A DNA stretch of 64,000 bases from Jeotgalibacillus aurantiacus (GTDB taxonomy: Bacteria > Bacillota > Bacilli > Bacillales > Jeotgalibacillaceae), in the NCBI RefSeq assembly GCF_020595125.1, contig NZ_JACNMS010000003.1:554601-618600 (forward strand), written 5' to 3'. Below the pieces are notes generated by a model. It saw only the letters and a list, made by a program, of their open reading frames with translations. It searched no databases and was not told where the DNA came from. The translations under genes and the position numbers were made by a program. Below, piece after piece: positions 1 through 7,521 of the stretch (the stretch's first letter is position 1; every line of letters begins with the position of its first letter).

Positions 1-170
1 GAAACGCAACAGAGGAAGACTGGCTGAATGATCCATTATTCCAAAATCTTGAGGTTGTAAAAGCAGGAAACGTTCAGGAAGTAAGTGATACTATCTGGAA
101 TACTGCCGGAGGTGTTCTTGCAGCTAATGTGATGCTGGATGATATTGAGAGCTATTTTTTAAGTGAATAA
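1..170 (+). CDS. C-terminus of an iron-siderophore ABC transporter substrate-binding protein (partial)
   Basis: The window opens inside an open frame that ends with TAA at 168-170; about 55 residues remain. The tail has the shape of FecB/FhuD-type binding proteins: a short segment resembling the last lobe strand, then an AAN-hydrophobic-LDDIESYF C-terminal helix, which in that family ends in a 'DI..YL'-like helix. Such lipoproteins deliver ferric siderophores to a membrane permease. A 12-bp perfect inverted repeat follows directly. The assignment rests on the tail alone, so the substrate cannot be named. Confidence 0.55.
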   Translation, partial: NATEEDWLNDPLFQNLEVVKAGNVQEVSDTIWNTAGGVLAANVMLDDIESYFLSE

Positions 171-180
171 TAGATAAATT

Positions 181-214
181 GAAACAGGCTGCGACAATTG
201 TTGCAGCCTGTTTC
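181..214 (+). terminator. Hairpin downstream of the binding-protein gene
   Basis: A perfect 12-bp inverted repeat (181-192 with 203-214) around a 10-nt loop lies 10 bp after the stop codon. The run of T after it is weak, so termination is inferred from position and stem strength. Confidence 0.6.
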
Positions 215-323
215 AGTTATCAGATTTATAAATCGGGCAAGGCCATTCCAACGCAGTCCAGTAGTGAACAGCTGTTGATCAGCTATGGGTTCGCCTTTCT
301 TTTTTGAAATAAAACATTCGTAG

Positions 324-349
324 GTTTTTAACTACCCTTTTTGTGGAAA
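324..349 (+). promoter_or_regulatory. Possible SigB-type promoter of the stress-protein gene
   Basis: GTTTTT (324-329) and TGGAAA (344-349) are separated by 14 bp, similar to the SigB pattern GTTTAA-N12..14-GGGTAT. The downstream gene resembles B. subtilis ydaG, a SigB-dependent general stress gene. The -10 match is imperfect. Confidence 0.35.
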
Positions 350-385
350 TAATAAAGGCAGACAACAATAAAGGAGATGGTTGGA

Positions 386-811
386 ATGAATCAGAAGGAA
401 TTGAAAGATCACATTATGAGTGTTATTGAAAATAATAAGGTAGGAACGCTTGCTACTGTAAAAAATAACCGTCCGCATTCCCGTTATATGACATTTTACA
501 ATGAAGGTTTGGTGTTGCATACACCGACAAGCAGTGATACCCATAAGGCAGATGAGGTTGATGAGAACCCTTTTGTACATATTCTATTGGGGTATGATGG
601 GGAAGGCTACGCTGATTCTTATGTAGAGATAGAAGGTACGGCTGTTATAAGGGATTCAGAGGAGATCCGTCATAAGCTTTGGAATGATCGTTTTTCAAAC
701 TGGTTTGAAGGTCCGGATGATCCAACTTATATTGTGCTTGAAATTGAACCAACGTCTATCCGTCTGATGAATTCCGGAGAAGAACCGCAAACGCTTGAAC
801 TGGATCAGTAA
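386..811 (+). CDS. Pyridoxamine 5'-phosphate oxidase-like general stress protein (YdaG/GSP26 family)
   Basis: The 141-residue product has the split-barrel flavin-binding fold pattern of the general stress protein 26 family: an N-terminal helix, then a V-G-T-L-A-T-V strand, a hydrophobic 'Y-x-x-F-Y-N-E-G-L' strand and a C-terminal 'E-I-E-P-T-S-I-R-L' strand. Family members bind flavin, but their substrate is generally unknown. An ATG at 377 touches the ribosome binding site AAAGGAG (370-376), so the ATG at 386, 9 nt after it, is taken as the start. It is monocistronic, with a strong terminator after it and a possible SigB promoter before it. Confidence 0.8.
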   Translation: MNQKELKDHIMSVIENNKVGTLATVKNNRPHSRYMTFYNEGLVLHTPTSSDTHKADEVDENPFVHILLGYDGEGYADSYVEIEGTAVIRDSEEIRHKLWNDRFSNWFEGPDDPTYIVLEIEPTSIRLMNSGEEPQTLELDQ

Positions 812-813
812 AA

Positions 814-858
814 AATAAGCATCCTAACGATGATCATCGTCGGGATGCTTATTTTTTT
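814..858 (+). terminator. Rho-independent terminator after the stress-protein gene
   Basis: AAGCATCC pairs with GGATGCTT around a self-complementary loop, followed by seven T. The hairpin also contains the last codons and stop of the small minus-strand gene at 824-958. Confidence 0.9.
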
Positions 859-958
859 GCTTTTGTAAAAGTGTTATGAAAATAAGACCGACGGCAAGAA
901 TAAAAATCAGTCCGGCTCCAAATAAAAGCTGAAATATCCAGTCAATGGCTGCGTCCAT
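824..958 (-). CDS. Small single-pass membrane protein, 44 aa
   Basis: A minus-strand frame starts with ATG at 958, 6 nt after a perfect AGGAGG ribosome binding site, and ends with TAG at 824-826. The product begins with a short amphipathic stretch, has one long hydrophobic segment (about residues 8-31), and ends in a charged, Asp/His-rich cytoplasmic tail. I do not recognise a family. The last codons lie within the terminator hairpin of the convergent gene, so the two genes share that DNA. Confidence 0.65.
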   Translation of the reverse strand: MDAAIDWIFQLLFGAGLIFILAVGLIFITLLQKQKNKHPDDDHR

Positions 959-1081
959 CTGAATCCCTCCTGTAGATTTTTTTATGCTGATATCATTGAT
1001 CTTACTTATCTGAACATGAAAGTTACGGGTGATTTGATTATAATGGATTCATGTATCGGATGAAAGAACGGAGGAATCATT

Positions 1082-1546
1082 ATGAACTGGGAATTGAAGC
1101 GGTTTGACGAATTAAATACAAGGGAGCTGTACAACATTCTTCAGGCCAGAAATGCGATTTTCGTGGTGGAGCAGGAGTGTGCGTATCACGAAATCGATGG
1201 GCATGATCCTGATTGCTGGCACCTGTCGTTGAAAATAGATGGGGAGCTGGCCGCATATTCAAGGTTATTGGAAAGAGGAGTGAAATATGATATCGCGTCT
1301 ATAGGGCGGATTATTGTGCCGGAGAAATTCCGTGGTAATGGTTTGGCAAGGCTATTAGTTCAGCGGTCCATAGATATTATGGTAAATGATTGGAAAGAAA
1401 AAGAAATTAAGCTGCAGGCTCAAACGTACTTGAGAGACTTTTATGAATCATTTGGTTTTGAAGCGACTTCTGAAGAATATCTTGATGATGGTATTCCGCA
1501 TGTAGATATGGTTATGACGATTAAGGAAACGAGTGACGCAAAATGA
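1082..1546 (+). CDS. elaA: ElaA-family GNAT N-acetyltransferase
   Basis: The 154-residue protein matches the ElaA subgroup of GNAT acetyltransferases over its whole length: an N-terminal 'L-Y-N-I-L-Q-A-R-N-x-I-F-V-V-E-Q' segment, 'E-I-D-G-H-D', and a motif A region 'I-G-R-I-I-V-P-E-x-F-R-G-N-G-L-A-R-L-L' that would bind acetyl-CoA, then 'L-R-D-F-Y-E-S-F-G-F'. The acceptor is unknown in this family. ATG at 1082 follows GGAGGAATCATT. A TATAAT-like -10 lies near 1037. The stop overlaps the start of a tiny downstream gene. Confidence 0.88.
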   Translation: MNWELKRFDELNTRELYNILQARNAIFVVEQECAYHEIDGHDPDCWHLSLKIDGELAAYSRLLERGVKYDIASIGRIIVPEKFRGNGLARLLVQRSIDIMVNDWKEKEIKLQAQTYLRDFYESFGFEATSEEYLDDGIPHVDMVMTIKETSDAK

Positions 1547-1701
1547 GCGGGAACAAAATTGTGATCGGAATTGTAGTGTTTGTTCTGTTGATGATTTTGG
1601 GTATTTTTGTTGTGATTGCGAATTTTAATCCTGAGAGAATGTCAACTGGGCTGATAGGTGAAGTTGGGATTGGGGAGTTTTATGAGGAGAGAAATATTTA
1701 G
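1543..1701 (+). CDS. Small single-pass membrane protein, 52 aa, coupled to elaA
   Basis: The ATG at 1543 overlaps the elaA stop codon as ATGA, a typical translational coupling arrangement, and the frame runs to TAG at 1699-1701. The product has a short positive N-terminus, one hydrophobic helix (about residues 6-26) rich in V, I and F, and an acidic C-terminal tail. No family is recognised. The N-in orientation is inferred from the Lys near the N-terminus. It lacks its own good ribosome binding site, in keeping with coupling. Confidence 0.6.
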   Translation: MSGNKIVIGIVVFVLLMILGIFVVIANFNPERMSTGLIGEVGIGEFYEERNI

Positions 1702-1815
1702 AAACCGCGCAGGAGACATTCTTTCCACCTCAGGAGTCTGCGGTGAGTCGAGCCCGGGATGGTTGTCTGAAGAACTTTTCAATAAAATTGTCTATAAATG
1801 ATGATGTAACGATGA

Positions 1816-1843
1816 GAAAAAGCTGCCTGAATGGGCAGCTTTT
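1816..1843. terminator. Bidirectional hairpin terminator
   Basis: AAAAAGCTGCC and GGCAGCTTTT form a stem with a short loop. It lies between the small plus-strand gene and the minus-strand DUF2187 gene, and has T runs in both directions. Confidence 0.75.
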
Positions 1844-1884
1844 GGTGACTTTGTTGATCAGACTATGAACCTGCTCACGTATGT

Positions 1885-2073
1885 TTACTTTTCGATAATC
1901 TCATAATTTTCATGGGACACAACGGTGAAATTGGTTCCATAATCCAATAGCAATGCATCTTCTTCTGATATATTTACAATTACGGATCGCTCAAGAATTT
2001 TGGTTACTTCACCTGTAATATCAAAACCATGGCGAGTAAATTTAATTTTTTGACCTACATTTGCCTGTGTCAT
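1885..2073 (-). CDS. DUF2187 family protein (YkvS-like)
   Basis: The 62-residue protein has the small beta-barrel-like pattern of the DUF2187 family: 'A-N-V-G-Q-K-I-K-F-x-R-H-G-F-D-I-T-G-E-V', then 'S-V-I-V-N-I', and a final 'F-T-V-V-S-H-E-N-Y-E-I-I'. The family is common in Bacillales and has no assigned function; a nucleic-acid-binding role is often supposed from the SH3/KOW-like fold and is inference here. ATG at 2073 is preferred because a GGGGTG lies 7 nt upstream; a GTG at 2082 would add three residues. Confidence 0.8.
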   Translation of the reverse strand: MTQANVGQKIKFTRHGFDITGEVTKILERSVIVNISEEDALLLDYGTNFTVVSHENYEIIEK

Positions 2074-2350
2074 AATCAGCACCCCATATCCTAAAGTAAA
2101 ATATCCGATTGTCTGCTCTATTATAACGCAGACTTTTCTTCCTTCAAACGCTTATACTTCCTGAACTGTACACGCATTCATTTCTCTATACCCCATTATT
2201 ACTTAAGTATTCTACTATAAATAATCTTAAATAGGGTGAAATTTCTGTAATTTTCACGAAAAAGATTTTCAGACTATGCATCATTTAACTTACTTTATTA
2301 AATGCGGTTTGATAAAATGGACCGTAATGGCGTTTTCACGGGGGGGTAAC

Positions 2351-2809
2351 ATGAAGAGCAGGAAGTCTTTCTGGTATACAGCAGGAGCATACAGCATTAT
2401 TATAATGCTGATTTCAATGGCTGTTTTATTTAATATCTATCCTGGTGGCTATGGATATATCTATAACGAAGAAACGGAGCAGATCACGCTTGAGCGTGGT
2501 GTCTTTGGAAAAGAGAAGGTAACGGATCAGGTAGCGGACGATGAGGCGCTCAGTTATGTGCTTTATCAAAATGAGGTTGACCGCGCGATTCAATCATGGA
2601 TTCTCGTACTGACGCTGGGGATTTTTATAGTGTACTTAGTACAGCGAATATTACCGGCTTATCAAAATCGTAAAGAGCAGGGTTACAGGGTAAAGGATTT
2701 AATAGCGCTTGGACTATTTGTCCTGACAGTGGTAGTTGCTGTGTCATTGCTCGTATCACTCAGTCAAAGCATTCAATATCTTGAGCAGGTTTATCATACT
2801 GTTGCTTAG
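2351..2809 (+). CDS. Conserved membrane protein of unknown function, 152 aa
   Basis: A hydrophobic segment follows a basic N-terminus (about residues 11-30), then a 50-residue polar domain with the acidic 'N-E-E-T-E-Q-I-T-L-E' stretch, and two further membrane segments near residues 75-95 and 115-137. The polar domain is probably outside the cell. I recognise no family. ATG at 2351 sits 4 nt after a run of seven G and is a better start than the ATG at 2276, which lacks a ribosome binding site. It is monocistronic. Confidence 0.65.
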   Translation: MKSRKSFWYTAGAYSIIIMLISMAVLFNIYPGGYGYIYNEETEQITLERGVFGKEKVTDQVADDEALSYVLYQNEVDRAIQSWILVLTLGIFIVYLVQRILPAYQNRKEQGYRVKDLIALGLFVLTVVVAVSLLVSLSQSIQYLEQVYHTVA

Positions 2810-2920
2810 TTAGTCACGGGACAACAAAAAAATCATCTGTCGAATCATCACAAATAGGTGTGAATTTTCTGACGATTAATGGTACAATAGCCTTACCAAA
2901 TGGGATAGGCAGGTGAATAT

Positions 2921-3190
2921 ATGAGTAAAAAAAGAAGAAAATCTTCACATGATGGTTGGATTAATTTCATTTTTACTTTGATTTACCTAAGTTACTGGTG
3001 GTTTATTCTGCAAGGAGTCCTCCAGGGGTTTTCACAGCTCATCTACATAAGCATTGTACCGTTTATCATCCTGATGTTTTTACACTCTTTGACCACAAGA
3101 TGGATGGAGAGACGTGTTGAGAAACAGCTCGCAGCAAGTGTTGAAAAAAGTATTGCCAGATATAAAGACCGGATTCGAACCGGCGCATAA
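2921..3190 (+). CDS. Small membrane protein, 89 aa, unknown function
   Basis: A strongly basic start (KKRRKSS) is followed by two closely spaced hydrophobic helices (about residues 14-32 and 38-55) and a basic, helical C-terminal tail that could be a coiled coil. The pattern suggests a membrane hairpin with both ends in the cytoplasm. ATG at 2921 lies 7 nt after AGGTG. A TACAAT -10 element is at 2883. A strong terminator follows the stop at once. I do not recognise the family. Confidence 0.65.
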   Translation: MSKKRRKSSHDGWINFIFTLIYLSYWWFILQGVLQGFSQLIYISIVPFIILMFLHSLTTRWMERRVEKQLAASVEKSIARYKDRIRTGA

Positions 3191-3224
3191 AAAAGAGGCT
3201 GGAGCGGTTTCCAGCCTCTTTTTT
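3189..3224. terminator. Bidirectional terminator between convergent genes
   Basis: AAAAAAGAGGCTGGA pairs with TCCAGCCTCTTTTTT around GCGGTT. It serves the 2921 gene on the plus strand and the CsoR-family gene on the minus strand, whose stop codon touches the T run. Confidence 0.92.
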
Positions 3225-3480
3225 ATCTCGATTTTACCAGGAGTTGAACAGCCTCATTGATATAGTCGGCCGATTCTTCACCTTCTTTTGCATTTCGCAG
3301 ACATTCTTCAAGGTTTCGTGCAACAATTAATCCGATGGTCCGATCAAGTGCGGTTCTGGTGGCAGAAAGCTGGGTGATGACATCCTTACAGTCTTTTCCC
3401 TCTTCCATCATACGGATAATTCCTTTGATCTGACCTTCAGCACGCTTTAAGCGGTTGAGCTGTTGTTTATCGTAATTCAT
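3223..3480 (-). CDS. CsoR/FrmR-family repressor, CstR-like (persulfide-sensing type)
   Basis: The 85-residue protein carries the DUF156 core: 'L-N-R-L-K-R-A-E-G-Q-I-K-G-I-I-R-M-M', then 'D-C-K-D-V-I-T-Q-L-S-A-T-R-T-A-L' and 'N-L-E-E-C-L'. The cysteines fall at residues 31 and 60, and the position where copper sensors have His is Asn56. Cys-Cys without His is the CstR pattern (persulfide sensing), not the Cys-His-Cys copper site of CsoR; that reading is family knowledge plus inference. ATG at 3480 follows AAAGGAG by 9 nt. No rhodanese, sqr or cst genes lie next to it, so its target is elsewhere or unseen. Confidence 0.78.
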   Translation of the reverse strand: MNYDKQQLNRLKRAEGQIKGIIRMMEEGKDCKDVITQLSATRTALDRTIGLIVARNLEECLRNAKEGEESADYINEAVQLLVKSR

Positions 3481-3562
3481 ATAGAGAACTCCTTTGAGTA
3501 TAGTGAATAGTAATCGTATTTCTATCGTATAAGGAGATGAAGGGATTGTAAAGAACGATGTC

Positions 3563-3790
3563 TTATTTTTGAATTTCGAACAGATCCTCCAGTTTTTCTG
3601 CAAAAAAGCGGTGTGAATCATTGACACCCTGATTATAAATAGCTGGTCCAATCTCCTTCAGCATAAAATCCAGTAATAGAGTGGCGCGCAACTGTCCGAT
3701 ATCTTCATCATATTCATCGAGAAAGTAACCCTGTATTTTTTGAACCATGATTTTTTTATCATCGGCTGTAAAAGCAAATGGATCTTTCAT
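3563..3790 (-). CDS. DUF2164 family protein
   Basis: The 75-residue product matches DUF2164: an N-terminal 'F-T-A-D-D-K-K-I-M-V-Q-K-I-Q-G-Y-F', a central 'E-D-I-G-Q-L-R-A-T-L-L-L-D-F-M-L-K-E-I-G-P-A-I-Y-N-Q-G-V-N-D' and a short helical end. The function of the family is not known. The ATG at 3790 is chosen because AAAGGA lies 9 nt upstream. It precedes the CstR-like gene on the same strand with an 82-bp gap, so they may be cotranscribed. Confidence 0.78.
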   Translation of the reverse strand: MKDPFAFTADDKKIMVQKIQGYFLDEYDEDIGQLRATLLLDFMLKEIGPAIYNQGVNDSHRFFAEKLEDLFEIQK

Positions 3791-3840
3791 TTTTATCAAT
3801 CCTTTTCGAAAAATTAAGAAGGCCATGATATTCATAAAGA

Positions 3841-3866
3841 AGCACCGGACAGGCCGGTGCTTTTTG
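3841..3866. terminator. Hairpin terminator between the YqaE-like and DUF2164 genes
   Basis: AGCACCGG pairs with CCGGTGCT around a short loop; T runs flank it on both strands. Confidence 0.75.
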
Positions 3867-3868
3867 CT

Positions 3869-4057
3869 TTATTTATTTTTGTTCATATAGCGGTTCATTT
3901 CTTTTCTGTGACGCTGATCTCTCACAACGATGACGGCGTGAATAAGTCCCGGAATATAGCCGAGAATCGTCAGCAGAATATTTAGCAAGAAGGATCCGAA
4001 CCTCCCTGTGAACAACACGGCCAGGGGAGGTAAAAAGATGGCCAAAATGTATAACAT
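3869..4057 (-). CDS. YqaE/Pmp3 family small membrane protein
   Basis: The 62-residue protein has the two-helix pattern of the YqaE/Pmp3 family: helix 1 'I-L-A-I-F-L-P-P-L-A-V-L-F', a short loop, helix 2 with 'I-L-L-T-I-L-G-Y-I-P-G-L-I-H-A', then a basic tail. In other organisms such proteins affect membrane potential and stress tolerance; the role here is inferred. ATG at 4057 is preceded by AAAGG at about 12 nt. A second overlapping frame is a shadow. Confidence 0.88.
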   Translation of the reverse strand: MLYILAIFLPPLAVLFTGRFGSFLLNILLTILGYIPGLIHAVIVVRDQRHRKEMNRYMNKNK

Positions 4058-4098
4058 GCAATCATCTGCCTTTCAATTTTCTAACATGCCTATTCCCG

Positions 4099-6651
4099 CT
4101 ATAACCCTGGGTTAAACGGTAAAGCAACCACGCAAGTTGATAAACCGGGCACTTCAATCATGTCTGACCGGACGATACTGAGCGGCTCCCTGCTGGCACT
4201 TTCGCCATCGACAAGCAGATGCCAGGTTCCACTTTTCTCGAGGTGAAAAGGAACCGGATGCACATGTGCATTATGAACCACGATATATTCATTATATGGA
4301 GAATGCTCATCACCGTTAAGTTTGTAGGCAATTACATGGTCATCTGTCGGATAAATGTGCATCTTCTGCATGATTTCCTCCATAGACCTCATCCTGAATA
4401 CCCGGGCTGACTTTCGCAGGGAAATCAGCCCTTTCACAAACTCAATGTCCTGATTAAACTCTTCGCGCCTGAACCAGTCCAGCTGGTTAATGGCATCAGG
4501 GGAACGATAGCTGTTATGAACGCCTTGTTTAGTTCTCATAAACTCCTGACCTGCATGTAAAAACGGAATTCCCTGCGACAGTAGAACAATAGAAGTAGCA
4601 AGCTTGTGCATTTTTCTTCGTTCAATCATTGGTGAGCCCGGATTGGTCAGCTGCAGTTTATCCCAGAGCGTATGATTATCGTGTGCTTCCACGTAATTCA
4701 CAACCTGCCCCGGCGATACAAAAGACTTCCGGTCATAAGGAACCTTCATGCCTGCTGATATTCCCTGCAGCATTCTATGACGATATCCGGGTCTGCCATT
4801 AACAAACCCGTTATCCTGATCTGAGAAATTGCTTCCTTTCAAATCATCCCGAAGAGAGTCATTGAAATGAGCGATACCGGGCATTTTATAAGCATTTTCC
4901 TGGTTTGCTTTTTTATTTCCGGAAAGAGAGGTCTGAAGATCCCAACCTTCACCTAAAATGATGATGGAAGGGTCTACATCATCGAGAGCCAGTCTGATTT
5001 CATTCATCGTTTCCACATCATGTATCCCCATCAGGTCAAATCGGAATCCGTCGATATGATACTCTTTGGCCCAATAGACGACTGAATCAATGATAAAACG
5101 TCTCATCATTGCCCGTTCCGATGCTGTATCGTTCCCGACACCTGTTCCGTTGGATAGACCATCCCGTGTATAGCGGAAGTAATAACCCGGCATCAGGAGG
5201 TGGAATGGTGAACGCTTAACGTCATACACATGATTATAAACAACATCCATAATCACCCTCATTCCACGGTCATGAATGGCCTGAATAAGTGTTTTTAATT
5301 CTTTTATACGAAGCGCCGGATCATACGGGTCTGTCGAATACGATCCTTCGGGTGCATTGAAATGCTTTGGATCATATCCCCAATTGTACTGAGGAGTATC
5401 GAGCATCGTTTCGTCTACAGTCCAGTAATCGAAAAATGGGAGCAGCTGCACATGAGTAACTCCAAGGTCTGCAATATAATCAAGCCCTGTGGAAAAACCG
5501 TCGGGTGTAGCGGTTCCGAGCTCTGCAAGGCCAAGATATTTTCCTTTTTGTAAAATCCCACTTTCTTCGTGGATCGAAGCGTCGCGAATATGAAGTTCAT
5601 AAATGATAGCATCTGTAGGCGATGTTAATGTTGGTTTCGTGCGATTCCAGTGATAAGGATTGGTTTTGCCCATATCCATGACCACGCCGCGTGTGCCATT
5701 CACTGTCACAGCTGTAGCATACGGATCAACAGCCTCAAACCATTCCTTCCCGATTTTTACCCTGTACAAATAACGCGCTTCATGCCAGTCTCCATCAAGA
5801 TCGAAATGCCAGGTTCCATTCGGACCCCGATTCATCTTATAAAGATGTGGTTCTTTTGTGTTGCGGTCTTTGTATACGGCAAGCGTTGCTTTATGAGCGG
5901 AAGGGGACCAGAATGAAAAAGAAGTTTTTTCTGGTGTGTAAAAAGAACCCAGAAAGCCATTGTAATAAAAACGCTGATCAAAGGGTTTTGTTCGTACAAT
6001 ATCTCCGTAGGATACGTCACAATAGCCAAAATGCGAAATGGCAACCCGGTAACGCTGACTTAATGAGAGTTTTTCATTTGTCACAATTGTCAGCTGATGG
6101 GCCAGGTCAGATGCTTCGTGATCCTTATTAACCCGTATATCTTTTATTGTAGCGCCTTCAAGATTAACCGCGATATTATCGTGTTCCCAGTCAAAAGCAA
6201 GGTTTGTACGGACGCATATTTCATGCCACTTGTTCATCTTCGCACTTAAAATACTTGGATAAACAGTAATATCATTTATTTGAGTATAAATCTTCTCCAT
6301 TCCCTGCATCAGCCAGACTTCAGCCTGACCTTCCTTATTAAATGAAGAGATAAATCGATCATCAAAACGTTTGCTTGCCCAGTCATTTTCTTCTGTGCTT
6401 TTGCGAATGATAAAGCCTACACGTTTAATACCTGCAGGATCTTCCATCGTAAAAACTGCTTTTTTGCCATAGGTATCCTGACCGGAAAACTCCACCATTT
6501 TTCCTTTTTGTCCTTCCAGCCATACCCACAGGTTCCACCCGTCATAATCATGATCATAACGGTGATAATGAAGTGTAATGGTTACTTCCTTATGAAGGTG
6601 TCCGGGCTTGCGATCCGGTGAAAAATCCTCATTCTGATGTATAATCACCAT
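4099..6651 (-). CDS. Type I pullulanase, intracellular
   Basis: The 850-residue enzyme cleaves alpha-1,6 links in pullulan and glycogen-type glucans. An N-terminal pullulanase-associated carbohydrate-binding domain (about residues 1-110) is followed by a second beta domain, a CBM48-like domain and the GH13 barrel. The YNWGYDP signature is near residue 423, the nucleophile region 'G-F-R-F-D-L-M' near 535, the acid 'L-G-E-G-W-D' near 567, and 'E-A-H-D-N-H' further on. No signal peptide is seen, as in B. subtilis AmyX. ATG at 6651 is chosen over a GTG at 6660, which lies on the ribosome binding site AAAAGG. It is monocistronic. Confidence 0.93.
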   Translation of the reverse strand: MVIIHQNEDFSPDRKPGHLHKEVTITLHYHRYDHDYDGWNLWVWLEGQKGKMVEFSGQDTYGKKAVFTMEDPAGIKRVGFIIRKSTEENDWASKRFDDRFISSFNKEGQAEVWLMQGMEKIYTQINDITVYPSILSAKMNKWHEICVRTNLAFDWEHDNIAVNLEGATIKDIRVNKDHEASDLAHQLTIVTNEKLSLSQRYRVAISHFGYCDVSYGDIVRTKPFDQRFYYNGFLGSFYTPEKTSFSFWSPSAHKATLAVYKDRNTKEPHLYKMNRGPNGTWHFDLDGDWHEARYLYRVKIGKEWFEAVDPYATAVTVNGTRGVVMDMGKTNPYHWNRTKPTLTSPTDAIIYELHIRDASIHEESGILQKGKYLGLAELGTATPDGFSTGLDYIADLGVTHVQLLPFFDYWTVDETMLDTPQYNWGYDPKHFNAPEGSYSTDPYDPALRIKELKTLIQAIHDRGMRVIMDVVYNHVYDVKRSPFHLLMPGYYFRYTRDGLSNGTGVGNDTASERAMMRRFIIDSVVYWAKEYHIDGFRFDLMGIHDVETMNEIRLALDDVDPSIIILGEGWDLQTSLSGNKKANQENAYKMPGIAHFNDSLRDDLKGSNFSDQDNGFVNGRPGYRHRMLQGISAGMKVPYDRKSFVSPGQVVNYVEAHDNHTLWDKLQLTNPGSPMIERRKMHKLATSIVLLSQGIPFLHAGQEFMRTKQGVHNSYRSPDAINQLDWFRREEFNQDIEFVKGLISLRKSARVFRMRSMEEIMQKMHIYPTDDHVIAYKLNGDEHSPYNEYIVVHNAHVHPVPFHLEKSGTWHLLVDGESASREPLSIVRSDMIEVPGLSTCVVALPFNPGL

Positions 6652-6836
6652 CGTTACCACGCCTTTTCAAAAAAAGATTTTACTTCTACTATACGCCGGG
6701 GCAGGGGGATCTTGTTTCTTCTTTTTACCCATTATGTCCAAAATATAAGCACTTTGAAAAGTGCGAATGCTTTTAAAAGTAAGAAAAAGAGGTAATATGG
6801 ATAGTAGCAGGACCATCTTGAGGGAGGAATGAAAAT

Positions 6837-7460
6837 ATGAAGGTTTTATACATTAATGCAAACCCGCGCAATAAAAAATCTGTCAGCGAAGAAATTGCAG
6901 ATACTTTTATCGAAGAGTTGAAACAGGCACAGGGGGATGTTGAAGTAGATTATGCACATCTGTATGAAATGAAGCTTCAGGAAATCGATGAAGATGTGCT
7001 GGCATCATGGGGTAAACATCGTTCAGGGGAGCCGTTTACTGAAACAGAAAAAGAAAAGGTCAAGGCGATGGATGATGTGCTTGATCAATTTTTGTCAGCA
7101 GATCTGTATGTTTTCGTGACACCATTTTGGAATCTGCTCTTCCCTCCGCGCCTTAAAACGTATATCGATTCGCTTTGTATACCGGGCAAAACGTTCCGCT
7201 ACACTGCTGAAGGCCAGGAAGGACTTGTCGAAGGTAAAAGAGCCGTCCATATTGAAGCGGTTGGCGGCGTCTATAAGGGAACCGGACTTAATTTTTCAGA
7301 GGACTACCTCCGTGAAATTATGCGATTCCTTGGCATTAAGGAATATGACTCTGTTATTTGCGAAGGGATGAGCCAGTACCCTGACATGGCAGATAAGATT
7401 CTTGAAGAATCAAAGGCTGAAGCGAAGGAGCTTGCGAATAAGCTCGCAAGAATGGAATAA
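6837..7460 (+). CDS. azoR: FMN-dependent NADH:azoreductase / quinone reductase
   Basis: The 207-residue flavodoxin-like enzyme has an N-terminal phosphate-binding strand-loop 'L-Y-I-N-A-N-P-R', the central 'P-F-W-N-L-L-F-P-P-R-L-K-T-Y-I-D' motif and 'V-G-G-V-Y', all typical of AzoR/AcpD. Such enzymes use NAD(P)H to reduce quinones and azo compounds and protect against thiol stress. ATG at 6837 follows GGGAGGA. It stands alone, with a terminator shared with the convergent DUF4870 gene. Confidence 0.93.
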   Translation: MKVLYINANPRNKKSVSEEIADTFIEELKQAQGDVEVDYAHLYEMKLQEIDEDVLASWGKHRSGEPFTETEKEKVKAMDDVLDQFLSADLYVFVTPFWNLLFPPRLKTYIDSLCIPGKTFRYTAEGQEGLVEGKRAVHIEAVGGVYKGTGLNFSEDYLREIMRFLGIKEYDSVICEGMSQYPDMADKILEESKAEAKELANKLARME

Positions 7461-7464
7461 AATC

Positions 7465-7517
7465 AAAAACCCGTACATCTCACAAGGCGTCTGAGGCTGA
7501 TGAGGTGTGCGGGTTTT
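7465..7517. terminator. Bidirectional terminator after azoR
   Basis: AAAACCCG-type and CGGGTTTT arms form a 16-bp stem with two G-U pairs around a GC-rich loop; it separates two convergent genes. Confidence 0.8.
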
Positions 7518-7521
7518 ACAT

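Noticed and set aside
3873..4061. Alternative minus frame overlapping the YqaE-like gene
   Set aside because: Its product lacks family features, while the other frame matches YqaE/Pmp3 fully.
4219..6131. Plus-strand frames across the pullulanase gene
   Set aside because: They are shadows of the strong minus-strand coding frame and have no start signals.
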